Assembly (NCBI GenBank): GCA_018398815.1
Contig: CM031611.1
Span: 40,291,411-40,355,410 of the forward strand
Length of the DNA stretch: 64,000 nt
From: Conus ventricosus
Taxonomy: Eukaryota; Mollusca; Gastropoda; Neogastropoda; Conidae
Direction of reading: 5' to 3'
The position numbers and the translations under genes are program-made. The notes beneath the pieces are model-generated. The model did not search any database, was not told where the DNA came from, and worked only from the letters and a program-made list of their open reading frames with translations. Of this stretch, positions 20,151-33,035 are shown in pieces. Each line of letters starts with the position of its first letter. Within the stretch, counting starts at the first letter, position 1.

Positions 20151-20802
20151 TCCAAGCATTAGCAAGGCTTCAAAACTCTGTGTGAATGTATCTGTCTTAG
20201 GCACGAAGTACGCCTATAAATTTCAATATGAGAGATGAAGACAGGTCTATTTGCATTTATTACCAACGAGTTTAAAGGGCAAATGTCCCACAGTGCACTG
20301 GCTTTGGTGGCAGAGGCCTGTCCAGCGCTCATCAGGTGTAGGGCATTGTCCAGCACTGAAAGCTACGCCCACTGCCCAACTGTCCATGAGCGGCCATGGG
20401 GCCCAGCGTCAGCCAGGTGGACAGCGAGGGTTCCAGCCCTGACGGTGGTCCCTGGGAGGGGTTCAATTCCATGATGGCCACTTGACAGCCTTGCCACTGA
20501 ACTCGCAGCCCTCTACAGCTCTACACTGAGTTATCTCCCTGTTAAACCTGTCCTTTAAAGAACATTTATGGATTTCTGGAGGTGGTTAAAGCGAGGTGTC
20601 ATTGTGTCTGGGAAGAAATGCCAAAACACACACACACACACACAAGGGACAAAAAGAAATAAAGAAATCCAATGCCTGAGATTAAATGAAAAAAATAGTT
20701 TAAAAAAATATAAAACTTGATGAGACACGACAGTGACACCAGCACTAGTATCAAAAAACAACTAGCTTATTCTACAGCCAAACATGAACCCATTCCTGTG
20801 GG

Positions 20803-20809
20803 TTTTTTT

Positions 20810-20854
<45 letters not shown>

Positions 20855-20873
20855 GCATTTTTGTTTGCTGCTG

Positions 20874-20899
<26 letters not shown>
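20803..20899. repeat. T17-G33 ... T26 homopolymer cluster
   Basis: A run of 17 T (20803-20819) is followed directly by 33 G (20820-20852). After 21 bases comes a run of 26 T (20874-20899). Confidence 0.95.
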
Positions 20900-20904
<5 letters not shown>

Positions 20905-21009
20905 CCCAACCTCTGCGCCACCTCAGAGGCAGTGCACCCACGCCACTCATTCGACACCTGTCCACTGCCATAGCCCGGCTGGCCAGCCGCAGCCCCCGGC
21001 ACCAGCAAT

Positions 21010-21340
21010 CCACAGGGAGCAGTCAATGTCAAGAGGCAACCCACCAGAGGAGACACTGCATGCTGCCGAGTCACTTCGGTGGTGTTCAGTGGCGCCTGTT
21101 CTGATCTAACATACGCAGGACACCACCTACTAAGCCCCTACTGATGACAATAATTGCTTAGTCACGGAGCGGCGTGAGTGAGCTCTCCCTCCGGAGGGCG
21201 CCACCACGTCCGTCCAACGACAGCCCCCATGGACCCGCCGATACCAGTGACCCCGACGGAAGCAAACCAAGGCCACAGACGTGAAAAGGACATCGAAATT
21301 GAGGTCACCATGAGAGCAGGGCATGAAGGGCCACAGAACT
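21010..21340 (+). repeat. Dispersed repeat, copy 1
   Basis: Starts around AGGCAACCCACCAGAGGAGA and ends around GGGCATGAAGGGCCACAGA. The order of recognisable blocks matches 23340-23690: CCACCAGARGAGACWCT, TTCRGTGKTGTTC, GTGAGTRAGC and GGCATGAAKGGCCACAGA. Diverged, with indels. Family not recognised. Confidence 0.6.
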
Positions 21341-21399
21341 TGAGACCTTTTTTTAAAAATGCTGATCAATGGGAATGAGGATGATTAAGATGATGCTAC

Positions 21400-21721
21400 G
21401 GATTTCCATTTCGGTCTGAGACTACATGACAGGGCTGTACTCTACGCTTCCTTTCATAATATGTCCTGGCGTCAACCAGGCCCGAGAGATACAGGCACCT
21501 GCAGTTTTGGTCATGAAAATTGAGCAACACTCTCAGAAGCGCATCCATTAAGTGGATGAAACTCGACTGTGTGGTCCCAGTCTTCCCAACTGAGTCCGCA
21601 GCAAACTCAACTCTGGGTAGGAGCGGTCGGAGCAGAAAAAAACCCACATGACTCTGATGGGATTCGAACCCACGACCTCCCAGCCGGGAGTCCGCGACGC
21701 TAACCACTTCGCCACGGTGGC
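21400..21721 (-). mobile_element. tRNA-derived SINE, minus orientation
   Basis: Read on the minus strand from 21721, a tRNA-like head begins GCCACCGTGGCGAAGTGGTT. It has an A-box-like GTGGCGAAGTGGTTAGCG and a perfect B box GGTTCGAATCC (complement at 21660-21670), with a T stem GTGGG/CCCAT. The 3' acceptor strand does not pair with the 5' end, so this is not an intact tRNA gene. About 250 bp of tRNA-unrelated body follows to about 21400. The left end and target duplication are not defined. Confidence 0.7.
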
Positions 21722-22379
21722 TGGTTGCTGCTGTTATTTGATCCAATTCTAAATGACACTTATTCTAGAACTTAACCCGCCCCCAGCCAAAGAGAACTAC
21801 ACAGAGGAAATAATAAAGGAAAGTCTAGTGACAAGTTGGTGGCTGCCATCCAAATGAAATATGTTTCTGTTTCAATCAACTTGCATCAAAAACCTGAGAA
21901 ACGTTTCTCCTTGCTGAATGTTTGTTCCCCCTCCCTCTCCTACCCGTCGTTATTACACAGCCACAACATGAATGCTGCTACATCTGACTGCTACCATGGC
22001 ACGGTTCAGACAATTTACAAGTACCAAGCAACAAACACAAACAGATTTTATCATCACAAACCACCACTTCCACCTTGTGCGGAAGGGAAATCCAAGTCTG
22101 GTTATTAAAAGTTACAACACACACGCTCTCCATCAAATTAAAATGCATGCAACTGTAACTGTTCTTCATTTGTGTTAATGTCAACCTTCCCCTGAATTAG
22201 CTCTCTGACCAAACGGTGTCCCACATCGACACTAGACAAACCTTGTGCTGAGTGGTACAGAGGCCATGAAATGGTCCACCTTTTTTTTTCCCCACTCTGA
22301 GAGCATTGTAACTACAGGGGGCCACTGAGGCCAGAGGATACCAGCCATGTCCTGGCAACAGGTGGACCAAGCAGACAGC

Positions 22380-23215
22380 AATGCAAAAGCAATGGGTCTG
22401 AACCACTTTGGCCTTCCACACACAGCAATGCAAAAGCAATGGGTCTGAACCAATTTGGCATTCCACAGACTAGCAATTCAAAAGCAATGGGTCTGAACCA
22501 ATTTGGCATTCCACAGACAGCAATTCAAAGCAATGGGTCTGAACCAATTTGGCATTCCACAGACAGCAATTCAAAAGCAATGGGTCTGAACCAATTTGGC
22601 ATTCCACAGACAGCAATGCAAAAGCAATGGGTTTGAACCAATTTGGCCTTCCACAGACAGCAATGCAAAAGCAATGGGTCTGAACCAATTTGGCCTTCCA
22701 CAGACAGCAATTCAAAAGCAATGGGTTTGAACCAATTTGGCCTTCTACACACAGCATTTGAACCACTTTAGCCTTCCACACACAGCAATTTAAAAGCAAT
22801 GGGTCTGAACCAATTTGGCCTTCCACAGACAGCATTTAAACCACTTTGGCCTTCCAAACACAGCAATGCGAAAGCAATGGGTTTGAAACCACTCTGGCCT
22901 TCCACAGATAGCAATTCAAAGGAATGGGTTTGAACCACTTCGGCCTTCCACAGACAGCAATGCAAAAGCAATGGGTTTGAACCAACTTGGTCTTCCACAA
23001 ACACCAATGCGAAAGCATGGGTCTGAACCAATTTGGCCTTCCACAGACGGAAATGCTAAAGCAATGGGTTTAACATTTGGCCTTCCACAGACAGCATTTG
23101 AACCACTTTGGCCTTCCACACACAGCAATGTGAAAGCAATGGGTTTGAACCAATTTGGCCTTCCAGAGATGGCAATGCAAAAGCAATGGGTTTGAACCAC
23201 TTTGGCCTAACAAAC
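22380..23215. repeat. Minisatellite, 47-bp unit x about 17
   Basis: The unit contains AAGCAATGGGTCTGAACCAA and TTTGGCCTTCCACAGACAGC. Several copies are shortened to about 35 bp by loss of the AAGCAATGGG segment (22755, 22835, 23090). Confidence 0.95.
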
Positions 23216-23339
23216 ACACACTGCACAGACAAATGTGACAAGTGAAACGCACAGCTCTGAACTTGCTCAGTCTTCCTCCAGGCTCCACTGCCACAACCAG
23301 CTTTACACCATCACAGAATCTGTATTGGTGGGCCAAAAG

Positions 23340-23690
23340 GAGAAAATAGTAACTGGTCACCTTGAGGCTACCACCAGAAGAGACTCTTCAGTGCTACATT
23401 GCTACTTCAGTGTTGTTCTGTGGTGCCTGGTCTGAGCCCCCCTAGGCATCAAAACTCTCTGTGAATCCCCTTCTGAAGACAACCCTTGCAGGGCTGCAGA
23501 GCCATCGTGAGTAAGCGTCTCCCATAGAGAGGCTACCACCACACAGAGCCAGTGCCAGTCCCCATGAACTGGGTGATACTGAGGACTTTCACAAACTCAC
23601 CACTGGCATGAACATGGGGAGGATATCACAACCAAGGTCAGCACTAGGGCAGGGCATGAATGGCCACAGAGTGAGACTTTCAGTGTGGAT
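23340..23690 (+). repeat. Dispersed repeat, copy 2
   Basis: Diverged partner of 21010-21340. Its right part has been amplified into the 83-bp array that follows. Confidence 0.6.
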
Positions 23691-23940
23691 ATGGACATGG
23701 GGGAGGATATCACAACCAAGGTTAGCACTAGGGCAGGGCATGAAGGGCCACAGGGTGAGACTTCAGTGTGGATATGGACATGGGGAGGATATCACAACCA
23801 AGGTTAGCACTAGGGCAGGGCATGAAGGGCCACAGAGTGAGACTTCCAGTGTGGATATGGACATGGGGAGGATATCACAACCAAGGTTAGCACTAGGGCA
23901 GGTCATGAAGGGCCACAGAGTGAGACTTTCAGTGAGGATC
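23605..23940. repeat. Minisatellite, 83-bp unit x 4
   Basis: GGATATCACAACCAAGG recurs at 23621, 23704, 23787 and 23870. Each unit ends with CATGAAGGGCCACAGAGTGA, the block shared with the end of the dispersed repeat copies. Confidence 0.93.
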
Positions 23941-26900
23941 TATGACAATGACGCAATACAGTTCCATCCTGGCCAGAGACTGACAGGGTTGTTCCCGACT
24001 CCTTCAACCCCATCCAGCATCCACCAGCCCAAGAGATCCCCAACTGCTGTGTTGGTCAGCCAAGTGCAGCCAGAGCCCACACCACAAACCACTGCCTGGA
24101 TGACCGCGGACTGTGGGGCTGCAGTCTTCCCCTGGACACAAGAGCTCCCTCCACAGTGGCCAGGCCCCCTAATCAACATGCTGATGGGAGTCCCGCCGAC
24201 AACCTCTCAGCCAGATTGCCCTTGGCTAGTTGAACACCTTACTGGTAGAGACCCACTACTTTTCCATTGCCTTTTTCTTCCAGTTGCTTGGTAGTTTGGT
24301 ACCTGCGATCCTCTTCCGTTACCTGTTGTTCCAGCCCTTAAAAACCATTACCATTTCTTTGATTCTGTCATTCTTGGATGAAACTTCTTACCTCAAATTT
24401 CACTGAATTAAGAATCCACTGTCATTTAATCAATGCTCAGCAAAGGAACGCCTAGGCTGTTGTTCTCAACAAAAAATAACAGACACACTATCATCCATTA
24501 ATTCTTTACATCAATATTGGGCAACATTTTTTTCTGATGTATACATCAATAAACTATCGCTGCACGTTTTTTGTCCCTCCATATTGACATCAGTAATTCA
24601 GCCTTCCCCTTCCCTGCCTGATGATCAATGAATGTTGTCTGCATAACGCACAACACGAACAGTGAAGTAAAGTAGGCCCCTATGGAGACCCGAACCTCCA
24701 ATCCCTGACTAACCTGGCAGGACAAAAAAAAGAAGGGGCACTGTGCACTGAAAGGACGGGATACCAGGAAAAAACGTGAAACTGACAAAAGGGACGACAG
24801 TGAAACACCGTTACCTGAGTATTATAATGAGGTTCGTAAGGGCACAGGTCACGAGTCGACAAGCTTTCGGACTCCTAAACCTGATAGGGAAAGGGGGGGG
24901 CACGATTTTTTACAAACATCACAACATCAACCGATAAAACACCATATTCATGAATGTAGAATCTCTGAGAGAGATGTAACAATAACATGTATATGTATAA
25001 TCATACATAAGACCATGAAACATCCATCAATAACGACTCTTAGAGATGCACATTCAAAGTACACAGTTCCATAGGTACACAGTTCACAACACCAAGTTCA
25101 TGTCAAGACCGTACCACTTCATGAGCAAAAGAACAGGACTTCTCTGAGATGGGCCAATACTAGAACAAGGATACAAATCAGTTTGACATATTTCTCTGCC
25201 AAAGAAACATAAACGGGATGGTGATGGGAGTAGGCTTGAAATGGTGCTGATGTCAAAAAAAAAAAAAAAAAAAAAAAAAGGGGGGAACAATTCAAGGCGA
25301 AAAAGAAAATCGCACCCAAATAGAACATGGGAATATCATTTAAATATATATATATATTATATGTAAATATATACAAAATACACAATGTATAATCCCACTA
25401 AAGTTCTGGCACTCAATTTTCTTTCCTGAGGTTACATTTCACAATGTTCACATATTCAGAAAAAAGGCTATGATTAAGGTTCTCTACAATCTAATGAGAG
25501 TGAGAGCGAACTGGACTGTCTAGGATACAAGTTATGAAGAGCTGCTATTGTGAACAGAAATGACAAAGAAACAAAAATCGGTCACATCTCTGTGCATGTG
25601 TGCATGGATGTTTGCAACAACGGTGTGTATCAGTGAGTTCATGCACACAGATATGCAACAATGTACACTGTGTTGGCTTGAAAGTAACCGACAAAGAGCG
25701 AGTAAGTGTTGCCATGCGCATGCATGCACAACATGCATGAATGTATACATAGGACTGCATGTACGTAGTGTGTACACAGGTATGTGCTTAGGGAAATGGG
25801 GAATAACACACACTCACACAGACACACAAAGCTGCTGCCACATCAAGACTGCTGCTGCTCTCATGACAAAGGTTGCTGAAATAACTCTCCATTCAAAAAG
25901 TTTCTGCACAAACACAAAAAAATTATTTGCCTCGTTTTTCCAGACAACAAAAATTTGTCACTGGTAATACAAGGGGAAAAACCCCCCAGCAATTACAACA
26001 AAGAAAAGCAGTTCAATCGTCACAAATCAAACCTCCACCCACTCTCTCTTCCCTCCTCCTTTTTACCATTGAAAAAAAGAGGTCCAGTTTCTTCAACCTA
26101 TAGTACTAGTCTAGTTTCTTCAAAGTTTCTGTCATGATGCTGTGTTGAAAAAGGCTCAGTTTCTGTCCTACTACACACAGGTAAGAGTTCAATATTATCT
26201 GTGCCTGTAACAACAAACTCGTTTTGCATTATTATCAATCAGTAAACATATTGCATTCCATCAATCAGTTCTGCAAAACAGAACAGTCAGTACACTTTCT
26301 GCGCATGTTCACTGCATGTCTAATCTCACATGAAACTTTGAAAGAGAATGTTCCCACTTTATTTTCATGTGTATGTGCACATACTCAACAGTGCACAGAA
26401 GGATTAAGCTTTCAGTCAGTAAGAACTCCCGATCCCAAAGCTAGATCTTTAATCAGAATCGATGGTGTACACTTGCATGAAATAAAGAAGTAAGAGTTTT
26501 GTGCTGTGTGATTTCTCTTCGATGAGTTGATTTCTATAACGCATAGTTTGCACGCAGGCAGTGATGCTATTGCACAATCTTGAAGAAAAATTTCCATCTA
26601 CATTAAAACTGAACCTTTTCCATTGATACACTCTGTGTATGGATCAGAGCACATCTCTGTTAGGCATTTTCAGATTACAGACTGGCATTTTTTTCTTTAC
26701 TTTCTGTGCATGTTGCCTTTATATCAACATAAGCAAATTTCAACATGAATTGTCACTAAGTAATCGCTCCCCTGAAGATGGAATGTAGATGCCCTTTGGC
26801 AAGATTTTTAAGAAAAAGGAAAAAGATTAAAGCAAAAGAGAGCTACAACACACGTTTAATGTCTCCTGCCATGCCCTAGACTGTCCCTGATCTGCCAGGA

Positions 26901-26994
26901 AGTCTGCGCGGGGCCAGGCCAGTACCAGGTGGTGTCATGAAGGGTAGCTCATAGCTGCTCAGGAAAGGGCCTTTGCCCAGCTGTTCACTGCCAG

Positions 26995-27049
<55 letters not shown>

Positions 27050-27753
27050 ACTTCCACACAAACCTCACACCTTCACCAATGGCAAAGTACCTGACACTGG
27101 CAGGTGTGCACACACTTTCTTTACATTTTTGTTTGCTTTCCACAAATCTTTTTTTTTTCTTCTACACACTCTGTTTCCATGTTTGCTTTATGGCAACAGA
27201 CTTGACATTGGCAGATTTATCATGCTGGACATGTTTGTGCACCTTGAATGTTGTTTTTTTCCCACACTTGTGCCATTTTCTCGCACAAAGTGTTCCAGTT
27301 CCATCCCAAAGTCTCCACTGTGCTTAACACCTTTCCCGCATTCCGGCAAACCATCCAAAATGTCCCCTTCCCTTTGGAGATTTACAACAACAAAAAATGT
27401 CTGTCTACATTCATTAGCCAATACACACTCCCTCCCTTTAAACCTGTATTTTTACAGGTCATTAACAATAGGCTTTTCTGCAATTGTTCTCTGGCTTCTT
27501 ATAAAAGGCATTGACACGTCCACTAAGTATCCTATCCTATCATTGCTGAAAGACTGCATTGAATGATGCATGAAAGTGTCTCTAGAGCAGGCAGGTTAGC
27601 TTTCGCTGACTGACAATGTAGAACACACTCTAAATGGGAAAACAAGATATCCTTTACAACAATGTGCTTGTGCATAGCATTCCAAAATGAGATGTCTTGG
27701 ATCTGTGCAAGTGTGTATGTGAATATCAGATGCTTAGCTTGTGTATGTGTATT

Positions 27754-27789
<36 letters not shown>

Positions 27790-30180
27790 ATATTCATGTT
27801 ATATGTCATAACACACCTCTTATGTGTGCTGCTGGTGCAGTGGTTGTATGCCTTCAAGTATATATGACAGTGCAACATGTGAGTTTGAGAAAGCATGGGA
27901 ACCATCCACAGTGTGTATGGGTGCATGTGAACATGTCTGGAATAGTCTCGCATCTACACAATCATGCATCACATACAAATCCTACTCAAAATTCCAACAA
28001 CAAAAATAAAAGTGTACATGACACATTAAATACAAACATCTAACAGAGGAGAACAAAAGAGAGAAGGTGGGGACATGATTTTGAACCATGTCTAGACACG
28101 ACTTTAAGCTACTGGACCTTATCAGCCTGTAAGATTTCATAATGCATTGTGCTCCCTGCACTACACATGTCATACATGAAAAAGACAACCACACAGCTGA
28201 GCATCCACTTTGCCACTAGACAGCAACAACAAAAAAATGCTAACTACGCTGTGAATTTGACACCTGAATTGGACTACATGCGCAGGTCTCGGCCACACCC
28301 ACAAGTGAACTGGGCCAGCTCACACACTTCAGTGTAGTCTAATATCATTTCTCCTCATCAACGCTATGCACAAAAGGTAAAGTAGATGTTACATATATAA
28401 ATATATATATATATAAATATGTAAAGTGTATAATGTTAGGTATCATCCCCAAAAGTAACATGTTGCTAAAGTATGTTTGTTATTGGCATAACTACCCGTT
28501 TTTTGTTTTTTTTCTTTTTCCCTTTCCGCTTGTCATGAAATCTTAATGCATTTGTATGACAACATGAACAAACATCTGCAAAATGACATCACCATCAAAC
28601 AACAGCTCTTTCATTTACACACACACACTAGGTAACACAACCCTGGAGCAAAACAAAGCGAAGCGGCTGGCAGGAATGGAAGAGTGACCTCCCCTGACCA
28701 GCTCACACTGCAGCTGAAGACACGCGCGGAGGACTTCCATCCACCCAGACCTGAGACGACCGTCTGTGGTCAGCTAGTGTAAACTCTATGCAATCTTTTG
28801 ATTTTCACATCCCACTCCCCACCTTCCATTTAAACAAAACGAAAAAAAAAGAAAAGAAAAAGAAACCCACAAACTTCCCATGCTGTCTGACCAATAGTTT
28901 TATCAACAATACCTGTATCTGAAAAGCAATAATGTCTTAAAACAAAAAAAAAATCCTAAACAAAAGGTTTGAGGCTCACCTGAAAATGCTGTGTCAATAG
29001 GAACTGGTAAAGCAAAATAAAACAAAACCTTCTTTAAAAAGAGCAAGACCACTCTCCCACAAATACTTGAACAGTTCTTACAAAAGATGTATGACAAGTG
29101 CAACTTTGGGTTATAACAGTGTACCAGGCAGACACTCATTGGACATCAAAGAAAGGAGGGAAGCTGGAGGGGGCGGGGGTGGGCAACACAAATGAGAAAG
29201 ACATACAGAGAAAATGAGAGATGCGAAAGGACCGATGGCAACACACTCTCCTTGTGAGAAAGCTGCCCCAAGTTTCAATCACTGAAAGAAACCTGTGATG
29301 AAGAAACTGTACAATATATAAATTACAACACAGTATGATACAAAGCATGCATGAAGGAACTGGTGTTCAACACTATGGCACCATTGATTGAAACATGTCT
29401 TCATGTTTCCGACAGATACAGATACAGTGCAATGTGTGAGACACTGGATTGCTCTCCCCTTCCCTTTGACATCTGTAGTTGACTCTTTGTCAATCAGCAA
29501 AAGAAAATGAAACTGGGTACAAACAAAGATACATATCAATAATCATACTGTCTTCTTTCAATAAGTCAGTGCAGAAATAACTTTCCAGCATTCATACGAG
29601 CAACCAGAGAGCAATGTGAAGCACTTGCACACACCTACACATACCTACTAACACTTACACTCTGCTGCTTTTGAAAGCAAGTTAGATGTCATGCTTCTGT
29701 TATTCCTTATCAATGGCTAAAAAGAAGTTCTGGTGAAACTGGGTTTTGTTGAATTTCCTGTGCTGATGTACCAACTCCGCACAGTATCATGTACTTCCTA
29801 CGAAACTTTTCTTTGTATATTCATCTCTTCTCAAACTCTCACAGGGACTTTGACCTTCACAAGCATTTGACAGGGGGTTCTCTCGAAGCTCTGTAGGGCT
29901 GAAGTGTGTAGAAAGGCCAAGTCTGCATTCTCCAAATAAAAACCTGTCAACCTTCCACACAGGAGACACAAACTATGGAGAAAGAGAAGCAATGGAGAGA
30001 CTGCCTGTTGAAGGCTAGGACTGCAACACTTTTAGTGTCAAACTTCCCTCAGCCAACACCTCTTTGGAGAGAGAGGCCACGGACAGACCACCTACTGAAG
30101 GGTTAGTGTCAATCTTCCCTCAGTCAACACCTCTATGCCTCTGATGCTTCACCACAAAGGACAGTGCCTGGTGGCCCACG
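23941..30180. other. About 6 kb without recognisable genes
   Basis: A/T-rich, mostly single-copy-looking sequence. Only a poly(C) run (26998-27046), poly(A) (25257-25279), AT-rich patches near 25340 and 28390, and a short (TG)n at 27757-27784 stand out. Open frames here are short and have no motif I recognise. Confidence 0.55.
26998..27046. repeat. Poly(C) run of 49 bases
   Basis: Uninterrupted C from 26998 to 27046. The Pro-rich and Gly-rich open frames across it are artefacts. Confidence 0.95.
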
Positions 30181-30224
30181 ACAATGGGCTGGCTAGATCC
30201 ACCGTACATTGTCACCTACCAGTT

Positions 30225-32190
30225 GTTTAGTATGTGCATTACACCACTGTACCAGCTGTTAGGTGTGTGCATTACACCACTGTACCAGCTGCTTGGTGTG
30301 TGCATTACACCACTGTACCAGATGTTAGGTGTGTGCATTACACCACTGTACCAGCTGTTAGGTGTGTGCATTACACCACTGCACCAGCTGTTAGGTGTGT
30401 GCATTACACCACTGTACCAGATGTTAGGTGTGTGCATTACACCACTGCACCAGCTGTTAGGTGTGTGCATTACACCACTGTACCAGATGTTAGGTATGTG
30501 CATTACATCACTGTACCAGATGTTAGGTATGTGCATTACACCACTGTACCAGATGTTAGGTGTGTGCATTACATCACTGTACCAGCTGTTAGGTGTGTGC
30601 ATTATACCACTGTACCAGCTGCTTGGTATGTGCATTACACCACTGTACCAGATGTTAGGTGTGTGCATTACACCACTGTACCAGATGTTAGGTGTGTGCA
30701 TTACACCACTGTACCAGCTGCTTGGTATGTGCATTACACCCTGACCAGCTGTTAGGTGTGTGCATTACACCACTGTACCAGCTGCTTGGTATGTGCATTA
30801 CACCACTGAACCAGATGTTAGGTGTGTGCATTACACCACTGCACCAGCTGTTAGGTGTGTGCATTACACCACTGCACCAGCTGTCAGGTGTGTGCATTAC
30901 ACCACTGTACCAGATGTTAGGTGTGTGCATTACATCACTGTACCAGCTGTTAGGTGTGTGCATTACACCACTGCACCAGCTGTCAGGTGTGTGCATTACA
31001 CCACTGCACCAGCTGTTAGGTTGTGCATTACACCACTGCACCAGCTGTTAGGTGTGTGCATTACACCACTGCACCAGATGTTAGGTGTGTGCATTACACC
31101 ACTGCACCAGCTGTCAGGTGTGTGCATTACACCACTGTACCAGCTGTTAGGTGTGTGCATCACACCACTGTACCAGATGTTTGGTGTGTGCATTACATCA
31201 CTGTACCAGATGTTAGGTATGTGCATTACACCACTGTACCAGATGTTAGGTGTGTGCATTACATCACTGTACCAGATGTTAGGTGTGTGCATTACACCAC
31301 TGTACCAGATGTTAGGTGTGTGCATTACACCACTGTACCAGCTGTTAGGTGTGTGCATTACACCACTGTACCAGATGTTAGGTGTGTGCATTACACCACT
31401 GCACCAGCTGTTAGGTGTGTGCATTACACCACTGTACCAGCTGCTTGGTGTGTGCATTACACCACTGTACCAGATGTTAGGTGTGTGCATTACACCACTG
31501 TACCAGATGCTAGGTGTGTGCATTACACCACTGTACCAGCTGCTTGGTGTGTGCATTACACCACTGCACCAGCTGTTAGGTGTGTGCATTACACCACTGT
31601 ACCAGATGTTAGGTGTGTGCATTACACCACTGCACCAGCTGTTAGGTGTGTGCATTACACCACTGCACCAGCTGTTAGGTGTGTGCATTACACCACTGTA
31701 CCAGATGTTAGGTGTGTGCATTACACCACTGCACCAGCTGTTAGGTGTGTGCATTACACCACTGCACCAGCTGTTAGGTGTGTGCATTACACCACTGTAC
31801 CAGATGTTAGGTGTGTGCATTACACCACTGCACCAGCTGTTAGGTGTGTGCATTACACCACTGTACCAGATGTTAGGTGTGTGCATTACACCACTGCACC
31901 AGCTGTCAGGTGTGTGCATTACACCACTGCACCAGATGTTAGGTATGTGCATTACATCACTGTACCAGATGTTAGGTGTGTGCATTACACCACTGTACCA
32001 GATGTCAGGTGTGTGCATTACATCACTGTACCAGCTGTTAGGTGTGTGCATTACACCACAGTACCAGCTGTTAGGTGTGCATTACACCACTGTACCAGCT
32101 GCTTGGTTGTGTGCAATAACATCACTATACAGCTGCTTGGTGTGTGCATTACATCACTGTACCAGCTGCTTAGTGTGTGCATTACACTAC
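30225..32190. repeat. Minisatellite, 33-bp unit x about 59
   Basis: The unit contains GTACCAGCTGTTAGGTGTGT and GCATTACACCACT. Variants include CTG/ATG after ACCAG and TGT/TGC before ACCA. Because 33 is a multiple of three, all frames stay open for hundreds of codons on both strands (up to 496 codons at 30760-32250). Each unit can form a small hairpin (GGTGT...ACACC around GTGCATT) and contains the palindrome CAGCTG in many copies. Confidence 0.96.
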
Positions 32191-32333
32191 TGTCTTTGTG
32201 GTCCACTGGCTATCTATATCAAGTCCAAAGGTCAACTGACCCGGGACTAGCCATCCATGCCTTTGTTAAGAGGTGATGCAACCCACTATTGGTGTATCAT
32301 ACATATCTTCATGTTGGTACCTTACCAACATCT

Positions 32334-32380
32334 TGCCCTTTGCGGTCGGCTGGGCTATAAGCAACATTATCTTATCTTAT
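32334..32380 (+). mobile_element. Very short SINE-like insertion, 47 bp
   Basis: The insert begins TGCCCTTTGCGGTCGGCTGG and ends with a (TTATC)n-type tail. It is flanked by the 13-bp duplication CTTACCAACATCT (32321-32333 and 32381-32393). The same sequence occurs inverted at 42440-42494 and 53746-53802 and, diverged, at 45224-45275. Confidence 0.85.
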
Positions 32381-32774
32381 CTTACCAACATCTCACACTG
32401 TCTACACTGTCTCTTGTCCTCATCACAACGTCACACAGAAAATGGCAACAGACTGAGTGCGTTCCACTGATACGTATCTGGCTCCACGGATCTCCACAAC
32501 CACTCTCTCTCTCCTTCCCCTTCTCTACCAACACTCCACTCCCTCTTCCCCCCTCACCACTCTGGCTGTGCATCTGTCATCAAATACCAGTGACATTCTG
32601 TACAGACAGCTGAAGCACTGTACTATGACTGGGCTTGGACAGGCATGTCACTGGTCCAGTGGGCAAAGAGACCACACGGTGTGCAGGACTCCAGCCAACA
32701 GTCCAACTTAAGACGACACTGAACCAAGCTGCAATGACCACAAGACTGAAATCTGTCTTAGACAAATGGCCACA

Positions 32775-32775
32775 C

Positions 32776-32806
<31 letters not shown>

Positions 32807-33035
32807 ACACACACACGACACACAACACACACACACACACACCACACACACACACACAACAACACGACACACACCTCAACACATCACACAACGCCCCCAC
32901 CACACACACTAACACACACCACACAACGACACACTCCCACTAACCCACACACACAATGAAACACACCAACACCACACCATCCCACACACCACATAACACT
33001 CCAAACCCACACACCACACACACACACACACACAC
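32775..33035. repeat. Imperfect (CA)n-rich microsatellite
   Basis: CA-dominated sequence with frequent AACAC and CCACAC interruptions. Confidence 0.9.

Noticed and set aside
20400..20490. Second tRNA-like SINE on the + strand (GGTTCAATTCC B-box-like motif at about 20460)
   Set aside because: Only one degenerate box and a doubtful A box; no ends or duplication found. Too weak to list.
21655..21721. tRNA gene
   Set aside because: A and B boxes and a T stem are present, but the acceptor stem does not pair and a SINE body follows, so it was called a tRNA-derived SINE.
23941..24180. Possible coding segment with Pro-rich frame (QPEPTPQTTAWMTADCGAAV)
   Set aside because: The frame is open on both strands over a short stretch, with no splice sites or motif recognised. 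Probably part of a dispersed repeat.
27060..27566. Overlapping open frames next to poly(C)
   Set aside because: Three frames on both strands are open over similar lengths and none contains a recognisable domain.
30760..32250. 496-codon open frame
   Set aside because: It is the 33-bp minisatellite read through. All frames on both strands are open because the period is divisible by three, and composition is identical unit to unit.
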